64,000 nt of DNA from Rhodanobacter denitrificans (GTDB taxonomy: Bacteria; Pseudomonadota; Gammaproteobacteria; Xanthomonadales; Rhodanobacteraceae): positions 186,001 to 250,000 of the forward strand of contig QFPO01000003.1 of NCBI GenBank assembly GCA_003241385.1, given 5' to 3'. Shown here one piece after another: positions 42,753 to 50,752 of the stretch (its first letter is position 1; each line of letters starts with the position of its first letter). Position numbers and translations under genes: made by a program. Under the pieces are notes generated by a model that had not been told where the DNA came from, did no database searches, and saw only the letters and a program-made list of their open reading frames with translations.

Positions 42753-43021
42753 AGAAAGCCCTCGCGCTCGCGCGCGATCGGCACCATGAAGATGCCGACC
42801 TCGCCCAGGCGCGGATGGCGCATCGGATAGATCTGCTGCGGAAACAGGAACGCGGCCGTATTGCGGAACAGCAGCGTGAACGGCGCGCGCTGCAGATGCG
42901 GGGCACGCATCGGCAGGGCGCGCGCCTCGACCAGCACGAACTCCACGCGCATGTCGTTCAGTTCCGCCGAGAACGTCTCGTTGACGCAGCCGGCGAAGTG
43001 TTCGAGCGTCAGCAGTTCCAT
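42731..43021 (-). CDS. DUF6916-like small protein
   Basis: A 96-residue protein: 'LLTLEHFAGCVNETFSAEL', 'LQRAPFTLLFRNTAAFLFPQQIYPMRHPRLGEVGIFMVPI', ending 'GFLYEAVFN'. The pattern 'PF.L.FR.......PQ..Y.M.HP.LG....F.VPI' and the terminal 'YEAVFN' match what I know as DUF6916, a family found beside tail-collar genes. Function unknown. It lies 28 bases after the Tat-exported protein gene on the same strand. Confidence 0.78.
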   Translation of the reverse strand: MELLTLEHFAGCVNETFSAELNDMRVEFVLVEARALPMRAPHLQRAPFTLLFRNTAAFLFPQQIYPMRHPRLGEVGIFMVPIAREREGFLYEAVFN

Positions 43022-43049
43022 GGTCGCGACGACGCGCCGGGCCGCAGCC

Positions 43050-43646
43050 TCAGGCGATCGCTTCCATGCGCAGCGCGAGATAGTCGAAGTCGCCCGCCTC
43101 GGCCAGCGGCTGCAGCGGATGGCCGCTGTGCACGAGTCCGCGTGCGTCGACCGCGCTGCCGTCGCGGCGCGGACTGACGATCAGGTAATGGCCCGGCATC
43201 AGCACACGCGCATCGACTCGCGTCATCGCGAGCGCCTCACGCGTGTCGGCGGACGCGCCGGCCGCACGATAGGAAAGCTCGAAGCCGCGCATGCCGGCAC
43301 GCGGCGCGACGAAGCGCGTGCGGTGCCGGTTGTCGCCGGCCGCCTGCCAGGCCAGGAACGGCACGCGCCCGCCGTCGAGCGTGTCGAACAGCGCGGTCAG
43401 CGTGAAGTCCGCCAGCACCGGCGATCCGGCGGCCGGGTGCAGGCCGTCGACGAACACGCGCAGCGACTCGGCACCGCAGGCCGCGCAGTCGGCCGCGGCG
43501 AACGGTACGAACGGCGTACCCGGCACCGCGGAGGCCGCGTAGAGCAGGCCGAAACGCGAAGCCGGCGCGGCGCGGCCCAGGGACGGCGGCAGACAGGCAG
43601 CCGCACCGATGGCGGCGGCCGAACGCAGGAAATGACGTCGTTGCAC
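43050..43646 (-). CDS. Tat-exported protein of unknown function
   Basis: Predicted 198 residues starting at GTG 43646, decided by GGGGAG six bases upstream; a GTG at 43673 is the alternative. The N-terminus 'VQRRHFLRSAAAIGAAACLPPSLGRA' is a twin-arginine signal. The mature domain includes 'CAACGAESLRVFVDGLHP', 'LTALFDTLDGGRVPFLAW', 'FVAPRAGMRGFELSYR' and 'DFDYLALRMEAIA'. No catalytic motif recognised. It heads the two-gene minus-strand unit with the DUF6916-like gene and appears to belong to the collar-protein locus. Confidence 0.75.
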   Translation of the reverse strand: MQRRHFLRSAAAIGAAACLPPSLGRAAPASRFGLLYAASAVPGTPFVPFAAADCAACGAESLRVFVDGLHPAAGSPVLADFTLTALFDTLDGGRVPFLAWQAAGDNRHRTRFVAPRAGMRGFELSYRAAGASADTREALAMTRVDARVLMPGHYLIVSPRRDGSAVDARGLVHSGHPLQPLAEAGDFDYLALRMEAIA

Positions 43647-43964
43647 AGCACTCTCCCCATGAGATCGGCTCACCGGTCACCCCTGGCCGGCACGGCGGAC
43701 CGGCCCGCGTGGCGGGGCGGCTGCGTCGAGGATTGTAGCCGTGCTGGCCGCCCGGGCGGAACTCGTTTTCCGAGCACCCGTTGGCGTTACCGGAAGTCGC
43801 CGGCAATCACGGCCGGCAGGATCGGAAAGAATAAGATGATCCACAAATAGGTCATATAGGAATCTCATGATCCTTCTGTAAACCATAATCTATTGACTGA
43901 GCTGCGTGTCAGCCTCATGCTTCTGCGCGCTGACGCATGCGCCCGATCTCTTGAAGCCGTTCCG
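43647..43964. promoter_or_regulatory. AT-rich control region upstream of hipBA
   Basis: About 318 bases between the Tat gene start and hipB. Bases 43825-43900 are strikingly AT-rich for this genome. ATGATCC occurs at 43836-43842 and 43867-43873, about three helix turns apart, with GGATC at 43819-43823 as an inverted partner. CATAAT at 43884-43889 could be a -10 box. Likely HipB operators and the hip promoter. Confidence 0.45.
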
Positions 43965-44300
43965 ATGGCAAAGACCGCCCCAGCGCTTTCTCACTACGCA
44001 CGCGACGCTCTGCGCCTGCTGGGTCTGCTGATCCGTCAGCGGCGTCTGGAGCAGCGGATCACCGTAGAAGAGCTGGCACAGCGCGGCGGCGTCTCACGCG
44101 GCTTGGTCCAGCGCGTCGAGCGGGGCCATCCGGCCGTGGCGGTCGGCTCGGTCCTCGAGCTCGCGGCGATCGTCGGCGTTCCACTGTTCGACCCGGACAA
44201 GGGCCGACTTGCATCAGCCGTTGCGTCTACCGAGAAGACCCTGCGCCTGCTGCCCGCTGCAGCACGCACGACGCAGCCAAAGCTCGACGATGACTTCTGA
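43965..44300 (+). CDS. hipB: HipB-like antitoxin (Xre-family regulator)
   Basis: Predicted 111 residues from ATG 43965; an upstream TTG/ATG extension in the same frame is possible but begins inside the AT-rich region. The helix-turn-helix is 'TVEELAQRGGVSRGLVQRVERGHPAVAVGSVLELAAIVGVPL' in type. The C-terminal tail 'KTLRLLPAAARTTQPKLDDDF' is flexible and acidic at the end, as in antitoxins. It overlaps hipA by 11 bases. It should repress its own promoter and neutralise the HipA-like kinase. Confidence 0.85.
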   Translation: MAKTAPALSHYARDALRLLGLLIRQRRLEQRITVEELAQRGGVSRGLVQRVERGHPAVAVGSVLELAAIVGVPLFDPDKGRLASAVASTEKTLRLLPAAARTTQPKLDDDF

Positions 44301-45582
44301 GCAGACCCTCCGGCCCACTCGGGCTTACGTATGGGTATGGTTGCCCGACGCCGTCGAACCGGTCGTCGCCGGCCGCCTGCAGTCGATCGACGACCGCCTC
44401 GTCTTCAACTACGGCCAGAGCTATCTCAATCGGAAAGAGGGCATCGCCCTCTATCTGCCCGAACTACCGCTGCAGCGAGGTCCGTTGCAGCCGCGCGCCG
44501 GACTCACGATGGCGGGCTGCCTGCGTGACGCGGCGCCCGATGCCTGGGGACGCCGGGTCATTCTCAACCGGCACTTCGGCGTGGCCTCGCGCAGTATGGA
44601 CACTGCCGATCTCCACGAGCTGACCTACCTGCTCGAATCGGACTCCGATCGGGTCGGCGCTCTGGACTTCCAGCCCTCCGCCACCGCATTCGTATCGCGC
44701 TCGACCGCGGACGCGACCCTGGACGAGCTCCAGACCGCAGCCGATCTCGTCGAAGCCGGCATACCGCTGCCCACCGCGCTGAACGAGGCGCTGATGCACG
44801 GCACATCGCTCGGCGGCGCACGGCCCAAGGCGTCGATCCGGACCGATCGCCATACCTGGATCGCGAAGTTCTCGTCGAGCAGCGATCTTTACGACATCGT
44901 CAAGGGCGAGTTTCTGGCCATGCGTCTGGCAGCCGCCGTCGGCCTGGACGTCGCGGCCGTGAGGTTGGAGCGTGCGGCCGGCAAGGACGTTCTGCTGATC
45001 CGGCGCTTCGACCGCACTTGCAGCGAACGCGGATGGATACGCACAGGCGTGGTGTCCGCACTGACGCTGCTTGGCCTCGATGAGCTGATGGCCCGCTATG
45101 CCAGCTACCAGGATCTCGCCGAACTGATACGCCACCGCTTCGAGCATCCGCGGCAAACGCTGAGGGAGCTCTACGCTCGTATGGTGTTCAACGTGTTGTG
45201 CGGAAACACAGACGATCATGCACGTAACCACGCGGCGTTCTGGGACGGGTACGCGCTGAGCTTGACGCCCGCCTACGACATCTGCCCGCAGAGTCGCGCC
45301 GGCAACGAAGCGACGCAGGCGATGCTGATCCACGGCAACGACCGCCGCAGCCGCTTGGCCACCTGTCTGGATACAGCCCCGGATTTTCTGCTCGATGCGG
45401 ACGCCGCGAAGAATCTGATCGCCGATCAGATTCGCGGCGTCGTCGCCGGATTCGACGCCGTAGCCGACGAAGCTCGGTTGAGCCCGGTGGATCGCGAGCT
45501 CTTCCGTCGACGCAGTTTCCTCAATCCGTCGATCTTCGACGGTGCCCCCGACGAACTGCGCCAGATCACAACGTTCGGTTGA
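44290..45582 (+). CDS. hipA: HipA-like toxin kinase
   Basis: A 430-residue protein from ATG 44290. HipA landmarks: 'LTMAGCLRDAAPDAWGRRVI' early, the 'HGTSLGGARPKASI' loop (170-183), 'WIAKFSSSSD', 'LLIRRFDRT', the catalytic 'GNTDDHARNHAAFW' with Asp309 and the metal-binding 'LTPAYDICP' (Asp330). E. coli HipA phosphorylates glutamyl-tRNA synthetase and causes persistence; the exact target here is unknown. Length and active site look intact. Base composition is somewhat less GC-rich than the neighbours, which fits a horizontally acquired module. Confidence 0.9.
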   Translation: MTSEQTLRPTRAYVWVWLPDAVEPVVAGRLQSIDDRLVFNYGQSYLNRKEGIALYLPELPLQRGPLQPRAGLTMAGCLRDAAPDAWGRRVILNRHFGVASRSMDTADLHELTYLLESDSDRVGALDFQPSATAFVSRSTADATLDELQTAADLVEAGIPLPTALNEALMHGTSLGGARPKASIRTDRHTWIAKFSSSSDLYDIVKGEFLAMRLAAAVGLDVAAVRLERAAGKDVLLIRRFDRTCSERGWIRTGVVSALTLLGLDELMARYASYQDLAELIRHRFEHPRQTLRELYARMVFNVLCGNTDDHARNHAAFWDGYALSLTPAYDICPQSRAGNEATQAMLIHGNDRRSRLATCLDTAPDFLLDADAAKNLIADQIRGVVAGFDAVADEARLSPVDRELFRRRSFLNPSIFDGAPDELRQITTFG

Positions 45583-45910
45583 GGCGCTGGCGCTGCGATC
45601 GCGGTTATCGGCTGCCGGCCTCGAAGGCGATCTGACGCCCGTGCATGCGTGCGACGCTCCGACTCGATGGAGCACGACCATCGGGGGATTCGGCACGCGT
45701 CGGCCGGTGACCGAGCCGTACGGGCCGCTCCGACCGGTTCACGGGGCCGCACATCCGGAGCCGACGATTCCAGCGACTCGCCTTCGCCGGCGAGTGCGAT
45801 CGGTGCCTTCGCGCCGCCACAGCGCGCCCGATCGGCGCGAGAATACAGCCCCGCTGCGGACGTCGGGTCCGCGCACCGTACGAGCCCCGAACCGACGAGG
45901 AGCACACGCC
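45583..45910. other. Intergenic stretch, no gene seen
   Basis: 328 bases between hipA and the membrane protein gene. Frames crossing it are Arg-rich and unsupported. A GAGGAG site at its end belongs to the next gene. Confidence 0.4.
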
Positions 45911-46477
45911 ATGATTCCGCAGACGACGATCGCGAACGACCCGGTCTGGCGCGCACTGCGCTGGGTGGTCTGGGGCGGCGCTGCCTTGCTGTTGCTGGCG
46001 CCGCTGATCGCGATGCGGTTCACCGAGGAGGTCGACTGGTCGCCGGTCGATTTCCTGGTCATGGGCACGCTGCTGGCCCTGGTCGGCGGCGCCTACGAGC
46101 TGGCGGTGCGCGTCGCGCGGACGCAGGTCTACGTGATCGCGTTCGGTGTGGCGGTGGGGACGGCGTTCCTGACGATCTGGGCCAACCTCGCGGTCGGCAT
46201 CGTCGGCGAGCCGGCCGAGCCGATCAACCGCATCTACTTCGGCGTCGTCGCCGTGGCGGTGGTCGGGGCCGCGCTGGCGCGGCTGCGGCCGGCCGGGATG
46301 GCGCGCGCGATGCTCGCGACGGCGGTCGCGCAGGCGGCCGGGAGTGTCGTCGGGCTGTTCGCCGACGGCGCCACCGTCTTCGTGCTGACCGCGGCGTTCG
46401 CGGTGCTGTGGCTGGTATCGGCCGCACTGTTCAAACGCGCGGCGAAGCAGACGGCGGTGGTCGGCGCCACGCACTGA
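45911..46477 (+). CDS. Integral membrane protein, unknown function
   Basis: A 188-residue protein; GAGGAG at 45897-45902 sets ATG 45911. About five hydrophobic helices: 'WGGAALLLLAPLIAM', 'FLVMGTLLALVGGAYELAV', 'VYVIAFGVAVGTAFLTIWANLAVGIV', 'IYFGVVAVAVVGAALARL', 'AQAAGSVVGLF' and 'VFVLTAAFAVLWLVSAALF'. No transporter or enzyme motif seen. Similar small multi-pass proteins are common in proteobacteria with no assigned role. Monocistronic as far as can be seen. Confidence 0.75.
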   Translation: MIPQTTIANDPVWRALRWVVWGGAALLLLAPLIAMRFTEEVDWSPVDFLVMGTLLALVGGAYELAVRVARTQVYVIAFGVAVGTAFLTIWANLAVGIVGEPAEPINRIYFGVVAVAVVGAALARLRPAGMARAMLATAVAQAAGSVVGLFADGATVFVLTAAFAVLWLVSAALFKRAAKQTAVVGATH

Positions 46478-46805
46478 GAGGCCAGCCGGCGATCGCATGC
46501 GGCCGGGCAGTTCGATCCGCGATCCCCCAACACGGGCGTCAGGCCTCGCCGGCACGGCATCCGCGATGACCGTCCCCGCCGCGTTTCCGGCATGACCGGA
46601 CGCCCGATTTTCGACGCGACTTCTTTTCCGATCAGCCACTTGTCGGCATCGGCCACGAAAGGGCCATGCACCGGACAGGCGTTGTGGTAGACGCTCGACA
46701 ATAGTCGATCGCCAGCCGCGGGCTGGCCGTTCGCCGCGCCGCCGCCCTCGATTCGTCGGCCGCGCGTCCGGCGACGACCACCATACGATTCCGGAGCGAG
46801 GGGCA
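46478..46805. other. Intergenic stretch, no gene seen
   Basis: 328 bases before the secreted protein gene. A 7-bp hairpin (GCCAGCC 46711-46717 with GGCTGGC 46721-46727) is present, of uncertain meaning. No supported ORF. Confidence 0.35.
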
Positions 46806-48065
46806 ATGAGAGCAGTCATCGTCGGTGTTTCACTGGTCGCCATGGCGGGCGCAACGAACGTGGTCGCCGAAGCGCCGACGGGGGCCGCCGCCACCCTGGT
46901 GACGCCGGCCGGGCTGACCGTCACCGCGCAGGCCGGCACGCAGGCGAGCGCGGCGCTGGTGCTCGGCAACGGCGGCAGCGGCACGCTGAGCTGGAACCTG
47001 CGCCAGGCGCCGGCGCAGTCGCACTTCCCGTCCGGCACCAGCCCGCACCTGCCGCTGCCGAACCCGCCGCTGCCGGCCGGCACGACGATCCCAACCTATG
47101 CGCTGCACAACACCGGCGCGGCGACGACCTACATCTTCGAGGACGCGCTGCATCCGGAGAACCTGACCACGATCGGGCCGGCGCCGAGCGGCACCTGGGT
47201 CAGCGGCACGTTCATCGGCGAGGACTTCGCGCACCACTACATGCTCGAATCGCACTGGCAGACGCCGACCTATGCGCTGATCGCGATGGACACGGCGACC
47301 GGCCAGAACACGCCGGTCACGACGTTCCCATTGACCGAGGGCCAGTGGGCCGGCATCACCTGGGACGCGACGACCAGCACGCTGTACGGCGTGGCCTGTG
47401 CCGAGGGCATCTGTACGCTGTACTCGCTGGATCCGTCGACCGGCGCGCAGACGCGAATCGGCCAGATCGTCGGCGCGGAGGATCCCAAGGGCCAGACCAG
47501 CCTGCTCGATCTGACCGTCGACTCGGCCGGCCGCCTCTACGGCATCAACTTCTTCACGCGCAGCCTCTACGCGATCGACAAGACCTCCGGCGTCTCGCAG
47601 ACGATCGGCGCGCTCGGCGTGGCCGAGACGCCGATGTACATCCAGAGCATCGACTTCGACAAGCGCAACGACACGCTGTACTGGTATGCGTTCGTCAGCA
47701 CCGGCGGTCCGAACGTGCAGGGCCGCATCTACACGATCGACCCGTCGACCGGCGCGGCGACGCAGCAGACGCTGATCCCGGGGCCGGCCGAGCAATTCGC
47801 CGCGGCGATCGCGACGGTCGGCCCGTGCGCGGCGCCCTCGACGGTACCGTGGCTGGCGACCGCCGAGATCAGCGGCAGTACCGCGCCGGGCGCCGAGTCG
47901 AGCATCGCGGTGACGCTGGACGCCGGCACGCTCGAGCCGGGCACCTACACGACCCGGGTCTGCGTCTACAGCAACGATGCGAGCCAGGGCCTGCGCGCCG
48001 AAGTGCCGGTCACGTTCACGGTCACGCCCGATACGCTGTTCGCCGACGGTTTCGAGGCGGACTGA
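46806..48065 (+). CDS. Secreted propeller-like protein with IFADGFE-type tail
   Basis: A 419-residue exported protein (signal peptide 1-21, 'GVSLVAMAGATNVVA'). After a short beta domain and a Pro-rich stretch it shows propeller-like repeats: 'WAGITWDATTSTLYGV', 'LYSLDPSTGAQTRIG', 'LLDLTVDSAGRLYGINFFTRSLYAIDKTSG', 'RIYTIDPSTGAATQQ'. The end forms an Ig-like domain ('LEPGTYTTRVCVYSNDASQGLRAEVPVTFTV') and finishes 'PDTLFADGFEAD', related to the tails of the M28 peptidase and the 553-aa repeat protein. Function unknown. Confidence 0.8.
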   Translation: MRAVIVGVSLVAMAGATNVVAEAPTGAAATLVTPAGLTVTAQAGTQASAALVLGNGGSGTLSWNLRQAPAQSHFPSGTSPHLPLPNPPLPAGTTIPTYALHNTGAATTYIFEDALHPENLTTIGPAPSGTWVSGTFIGEDFAHHYMLESHWQTPTYALIAMDTATGQNTPVTTFPLTEGQWAGITWDATTSTLYGVACAEGICTLYSLDPSTGAQTRIGQIVGAEDPKGQTSLLDLTVDSAGRLYGINFFTRSLYAIDKTSGVSQTIGALGVAETPMYIQSIDFDKRNDTLYWYAFVSTGGPNVQGRIYTIDPSTGAATQQTLIPGPAEQFAAAIATVGPCAAPSTVPWLATAEISGSTAPGAESSIAVTLDAGTLEPGTYTTRVCVYSNDASQGLRAEVPVTFTVTPDTLFADGFEAD

Positions 48066-48185
48066 GCCCCGACCCGGCATCGACGTTGGCAGCCGCCGTC
48101 CTCCGGGGCGGCGGTTCGTCACGCTGCGGCGGCGATGGCCGGCAGCGCACGCCGGACCGGCACACCGCGCGTGATAGGGAGTACC

Positions 48186-48210
48186 GGCGGCTTGCGTATG
48201 AGAAGCCGCC
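48186..48210 (+). other. Stem-loop upstream of GNAT gene
   Basis: GGCGGCTT (48186-48193) pairs with AAGCCGCC (48203-48210) around a 9-base loop, 22 bases before the acetyltransferase ATG. No T-run. Could be a terminator for the preceding gene or a leader structure. Confidence 0.35.
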
Positions 48211-48232
48211 CTTCCCTGCGCAGGCCCCGCCC

Positions 48233-48673
48233 ATGCTGACCCGCACGACCGGCTCCGCGATCCGTCTCGCCGACGACGACGCGGCGATCGCCGCCTGCTA
48301 CGACACGATGGTGCATCTGCGGCCGCACCTGAGCCGGCAGCACTTCGTCGCGCGGATGCGCCGGCAGATGGCCGAAGGCTACCGGCTGGCCGTGCTGCAC
48401 CACGAGGGCGAGGTCGTCGCGGTGGCCGGCTTCCGGCTGGTCACGATGCTCTACAGCGGCCGCCAGCTCTACGTCGACGACCTGGTCACGCAGCCGGCGC
48501 ATCGATCCGAAGGCCACGGTGCGATCCTGATGGCCTGGCTGCGCGACCAGGCCTGTCGCGAGGGCTGCGCCGAGCTGCATCTGGACTCCGGATTGCAGCG
48601 CGAGGCGGCGCACCGCTTCTACCAGCGCCAGGGCCTGATCGTGGTCGGCTACCACTTCACCGTCGCGGTCTGA
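48233..48673 (+). CDS. GNAT-family N-acetyltransferase
   Basis: A 146-residue protein from ATG 48233. GNAT pattern: 'IAACYDTMVHLRPHLSRQHFVARM', 'YRLAVLHHEGEVVAVAGFRLVTML', then 'LYVDDLVTQPAHRSEGHGAILMAWLRDQA' (acetyl-CoA binding, with 'R.EGHG' instead of the usual 'R..G.G') and 'CAELHLDSGLQREAAHRFYQRQGLIV'. Substrate unknown. No strong ribosome site was found. Confidence 0.87.
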   Translation: MLTRTTGSAIRLADDDAAIAACYDTMVHLRPHLSRQHFVARMRRQMAEGYRLAVLHHEGEVVAVAGFRLVTMLYSGRQLYVDDLVTQPAHRSEGHGAILMAWLRDQACREGCAELHLDSGLQREAAHRFYQRQGLIVVGYHFTVAV

Positions 48674-48830
48674 GGTCCGCGGCGGACGCAAGGCCGACGT
48701 CGGCTTTCGCCGGCGGCGCGTCACGCTGCGACTCGACGCGATCTCAGCTCTTCATCACCCGGCTGCATCCCGATCGCGCCGATCGCCGTATCGGGAGACA
48801 CGACGGCATCGACTGCCGTGGAGAGGTCCG

Positions 48831-49598
48831 ATGCCGCCGCCGCGTCCGCTGCTCTGCCTCCTCGCCGTGCTCGCCTGCGAAGCGGTCGCGACGACGGCGC
48901 CCAATCCGTCGCGCGAGCTCGCGCAGGCGCTGGCACGCGAGGACGGCCGCCTGCTCTACCGCGAGGAACACTGGCATCTGACCGACGGCGGCCGGCTGGT
49001 GCTGTACCGCTGTCCGGACGGCACGCCGTTCGCACGCAAGACCGTCGCGGCCGGCCCCTCGGCCGAAGCGCCGGATTTCGCGTTCGAGGACGGACGCGAC
49101 GGCTATCGCGAAGGCGTGCGCAGCGGCGCAGCGGGACGCGAGGTCTACGTGCGCGAGCGGACCGACGCGCCGGAGCGGCGTGCGCCGCTGCGCGTGCCGG
49201 CCGATGCGGTCGTCGACGCCGGCTTCGACGCGGCCGTGCGCCTGCGCTGGGACGCATTGGCGGCCGGCACGCGCCTGTCGTTCCTGCTGCCGAGCCGGCT
49301 GACGTTCGTGCCGGTGCGCATCGTCGACCACGACCGCGCCGCGGCCGAAGCTTCGACGCGCCGGTTGCGGATGACGCTCGATACCTGGTTCGGCTTCGCG
49401 GTGCCCGCGGTGGACCTGGTCTACGACGCATCGAGCCGGCGGCTGCTGACGTTCAGCGGCACCGGCACGATCCGCGATGGTCGCGGCCGCCATCGGCCGG
49501 TCCGGATCATCTTCGACGCGGCGGCGCCGGCGCCGGCCAGCGCCGACGCGCTGGCCGCCGCACAGCACGCAGGCCTGGACGGCCGCTGCGCGCTGTGA
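48831..49598 (+). CDS. Exported hypothetical protein at the head of the lipid operon
   Basis: A 255-residue protein; GAGAGG at 48821-48826 sets ATG 48831. Signal peptide 1-20 ('LLCLLAVLACEAVA'). It contains 'LLYREEHWHLTDGGRLVLYRCPDGTPFARKTV', 'FAFEDGRDGYREGVR' and 'LSFLLPSRLTFVPVRIV'. The pattern suggests a periplasmic beta-barrel-like lipid-binding fold, but this is a guess. It precedes the desaturase operon by 209 bases on the same strand and may share its regulation. Confidence 0.7.
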   Translation: MPPPRPLLCLLAVLACEAVATTAPNPSRELAQALAREDGRLLYREEHWHLTDGGRLVLYRCPDGTPFARKTVAAGPSAEAPDFAFEDGRDGYREGVRSGAAGREVYVRERTDAPERRAPLRVPADAVVDAGFDAAVRLRWDALAAGTRLSFLLPSRLTFVPVRIVDHDRAAAEASTRRLRMTLDTWFGFAVPAVDLVYDASSRRLLTFSGTGTIRDGRGRHRPVRIIFDAAAPAPASADALAAAQHAGLDGRCAL

Positions 49599-49807
49599 GC
49601 GGCGCGGCCTGCGGCCGATCGCCGGGCCGTGCTCGACAGCTCCGCCGATCTTCGCCTCGGCGCCCGATACAGGTCGCGCGCCGGGTGATGCGCGAGCCGG
49701 CGCGCCTCGGCCGATCCGGACCTGGCCGGGAACGATTTTCTGCGGACCTGCATCCGCGCCGCGCCGGCCTCCGTAGAGCTCGATGGACTGCCGACCGGAG
49801 ACCCTCG

Positions 49808-50752
49808 ATGCACCCGTCCGACGCACCGCCCGTGCGTGCGCGCGCCGCCGCCGCGCTGCGGCGCTGGTTCGACACCGCCGCCGAGGCACCGGACGAAACC
49901 GGCGACGGCCGCCGCATCGACTGGCTGCGCGCGCTGCCGTTCGTCGGCCTGCATCTGGCCTGCCTCGGCGTGTTCTGGGTCGGCGTTTCGCCGACCGCGC
50001 TGATCGTCGCGGCCGCGCTGTACGCGATCCGGCTGTTCGCGATCACCGGCTTCTATCACCGCTACTTCTCGCACCGCACGTTCCGCACCTCGCGCGCGGT
50101 GCAGTTCGCGTTCGCGCTGATCGGCGCGTCGAGCGTACAGCGCGGTCCGCTGTGGTGGGCCGCCCATCACCGCAACCACCATCGCCATGCCGACACGGCG
50201 GCCGATCCGCATTCGCCACGCGAGGGCTTCTGGTGGAGCCACGTCGGCTGGTTCCTGACGCGCGAGCGCTTCCGCACCGATCTGGCGCGCGTGCCGGATC
50301 TGGCCGCCTATCCGGAGCTGCGCTGGCTGGACCGCTACGACACCGCGGTGCCGGTGGCGCTCGCGGCCGCGCTGTGGATCGCCGGCGCGCTGCTCGAGCG
50401 CTACGCGCCGGCGCTCGGCGTCAGCGGCGGGCAGCTGCTGGTCTGGGGCTTCTTCGTTTCGACCGTCGCGCTGTTCCACGTCACGGTCACGATCAATTCG
50501 CTCGCGCATCGCTACGGGCGGCGCCGCTACGACACCGCCGACGACAGCCGCAACAACCTGTGGCTGGCGCTGCTGACGTTCGGCGAGGGCTGGCACAACA
50601 ACCACCACTTCTTTCCGGGCAGCGCGCGGCAGGGCTTTCGCTGGTGGGAGATCGACGCGACCTGGTACGGGCTGCGTCTGCTCGCGCTGCTCGGCCTGAT
50701 CCGGGATCTCAAGCCGGTGCCGGACTGGGTGCTGGCGCGGGGCAGACGATGA
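49808..50752 (+). CDS. Fatty-acyl desaturase (delta-9 type)
   Basis: A 314-residue membrane diiron desaturase. GGAGA precedes ATG 49808. The three histidine boxes are present: 'HRYFSH' (84-89), 'HHRNHH' (120-125) and 'HNNHH' (263-267), with four hydrophobic segments between. Acyl-CoA/acyl-lipid delta-9 desaturases insert a cis double bond into saturated chains, providing the substrate that cyclopropane-type methyltransferases act on. It overlaps the next gene by four bases (ATGA), the first of several such joints in this operon. Confidence 0.92.
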   Translation: MHPSDAPPVRARAAAALRRWFDTAAEAPDETGDGRRIDWLRALPFVGLHLACLGVFWVGVSPTALIVAAALYAIRLFAITGFYHRYFSHRTFRTSRAVQFAFALIGASSVQRGPLWWAAHHRNHHRHADTAADPHSPREGFWWSHVGWFLTRERFRTDLARVPDLAAYPELRWLDRYDTAVPVALAAALWIAGALLERYAPALGVSGGQLLVWGFFVSTVALFHVTVTINSLAHRYGRRRYDTADDSRNNLWLALLTFGEGWHNNHHFFPGSARQGFRWWEIDATWYGLRLLALLGLIRDLKPVPDWVLARGRR

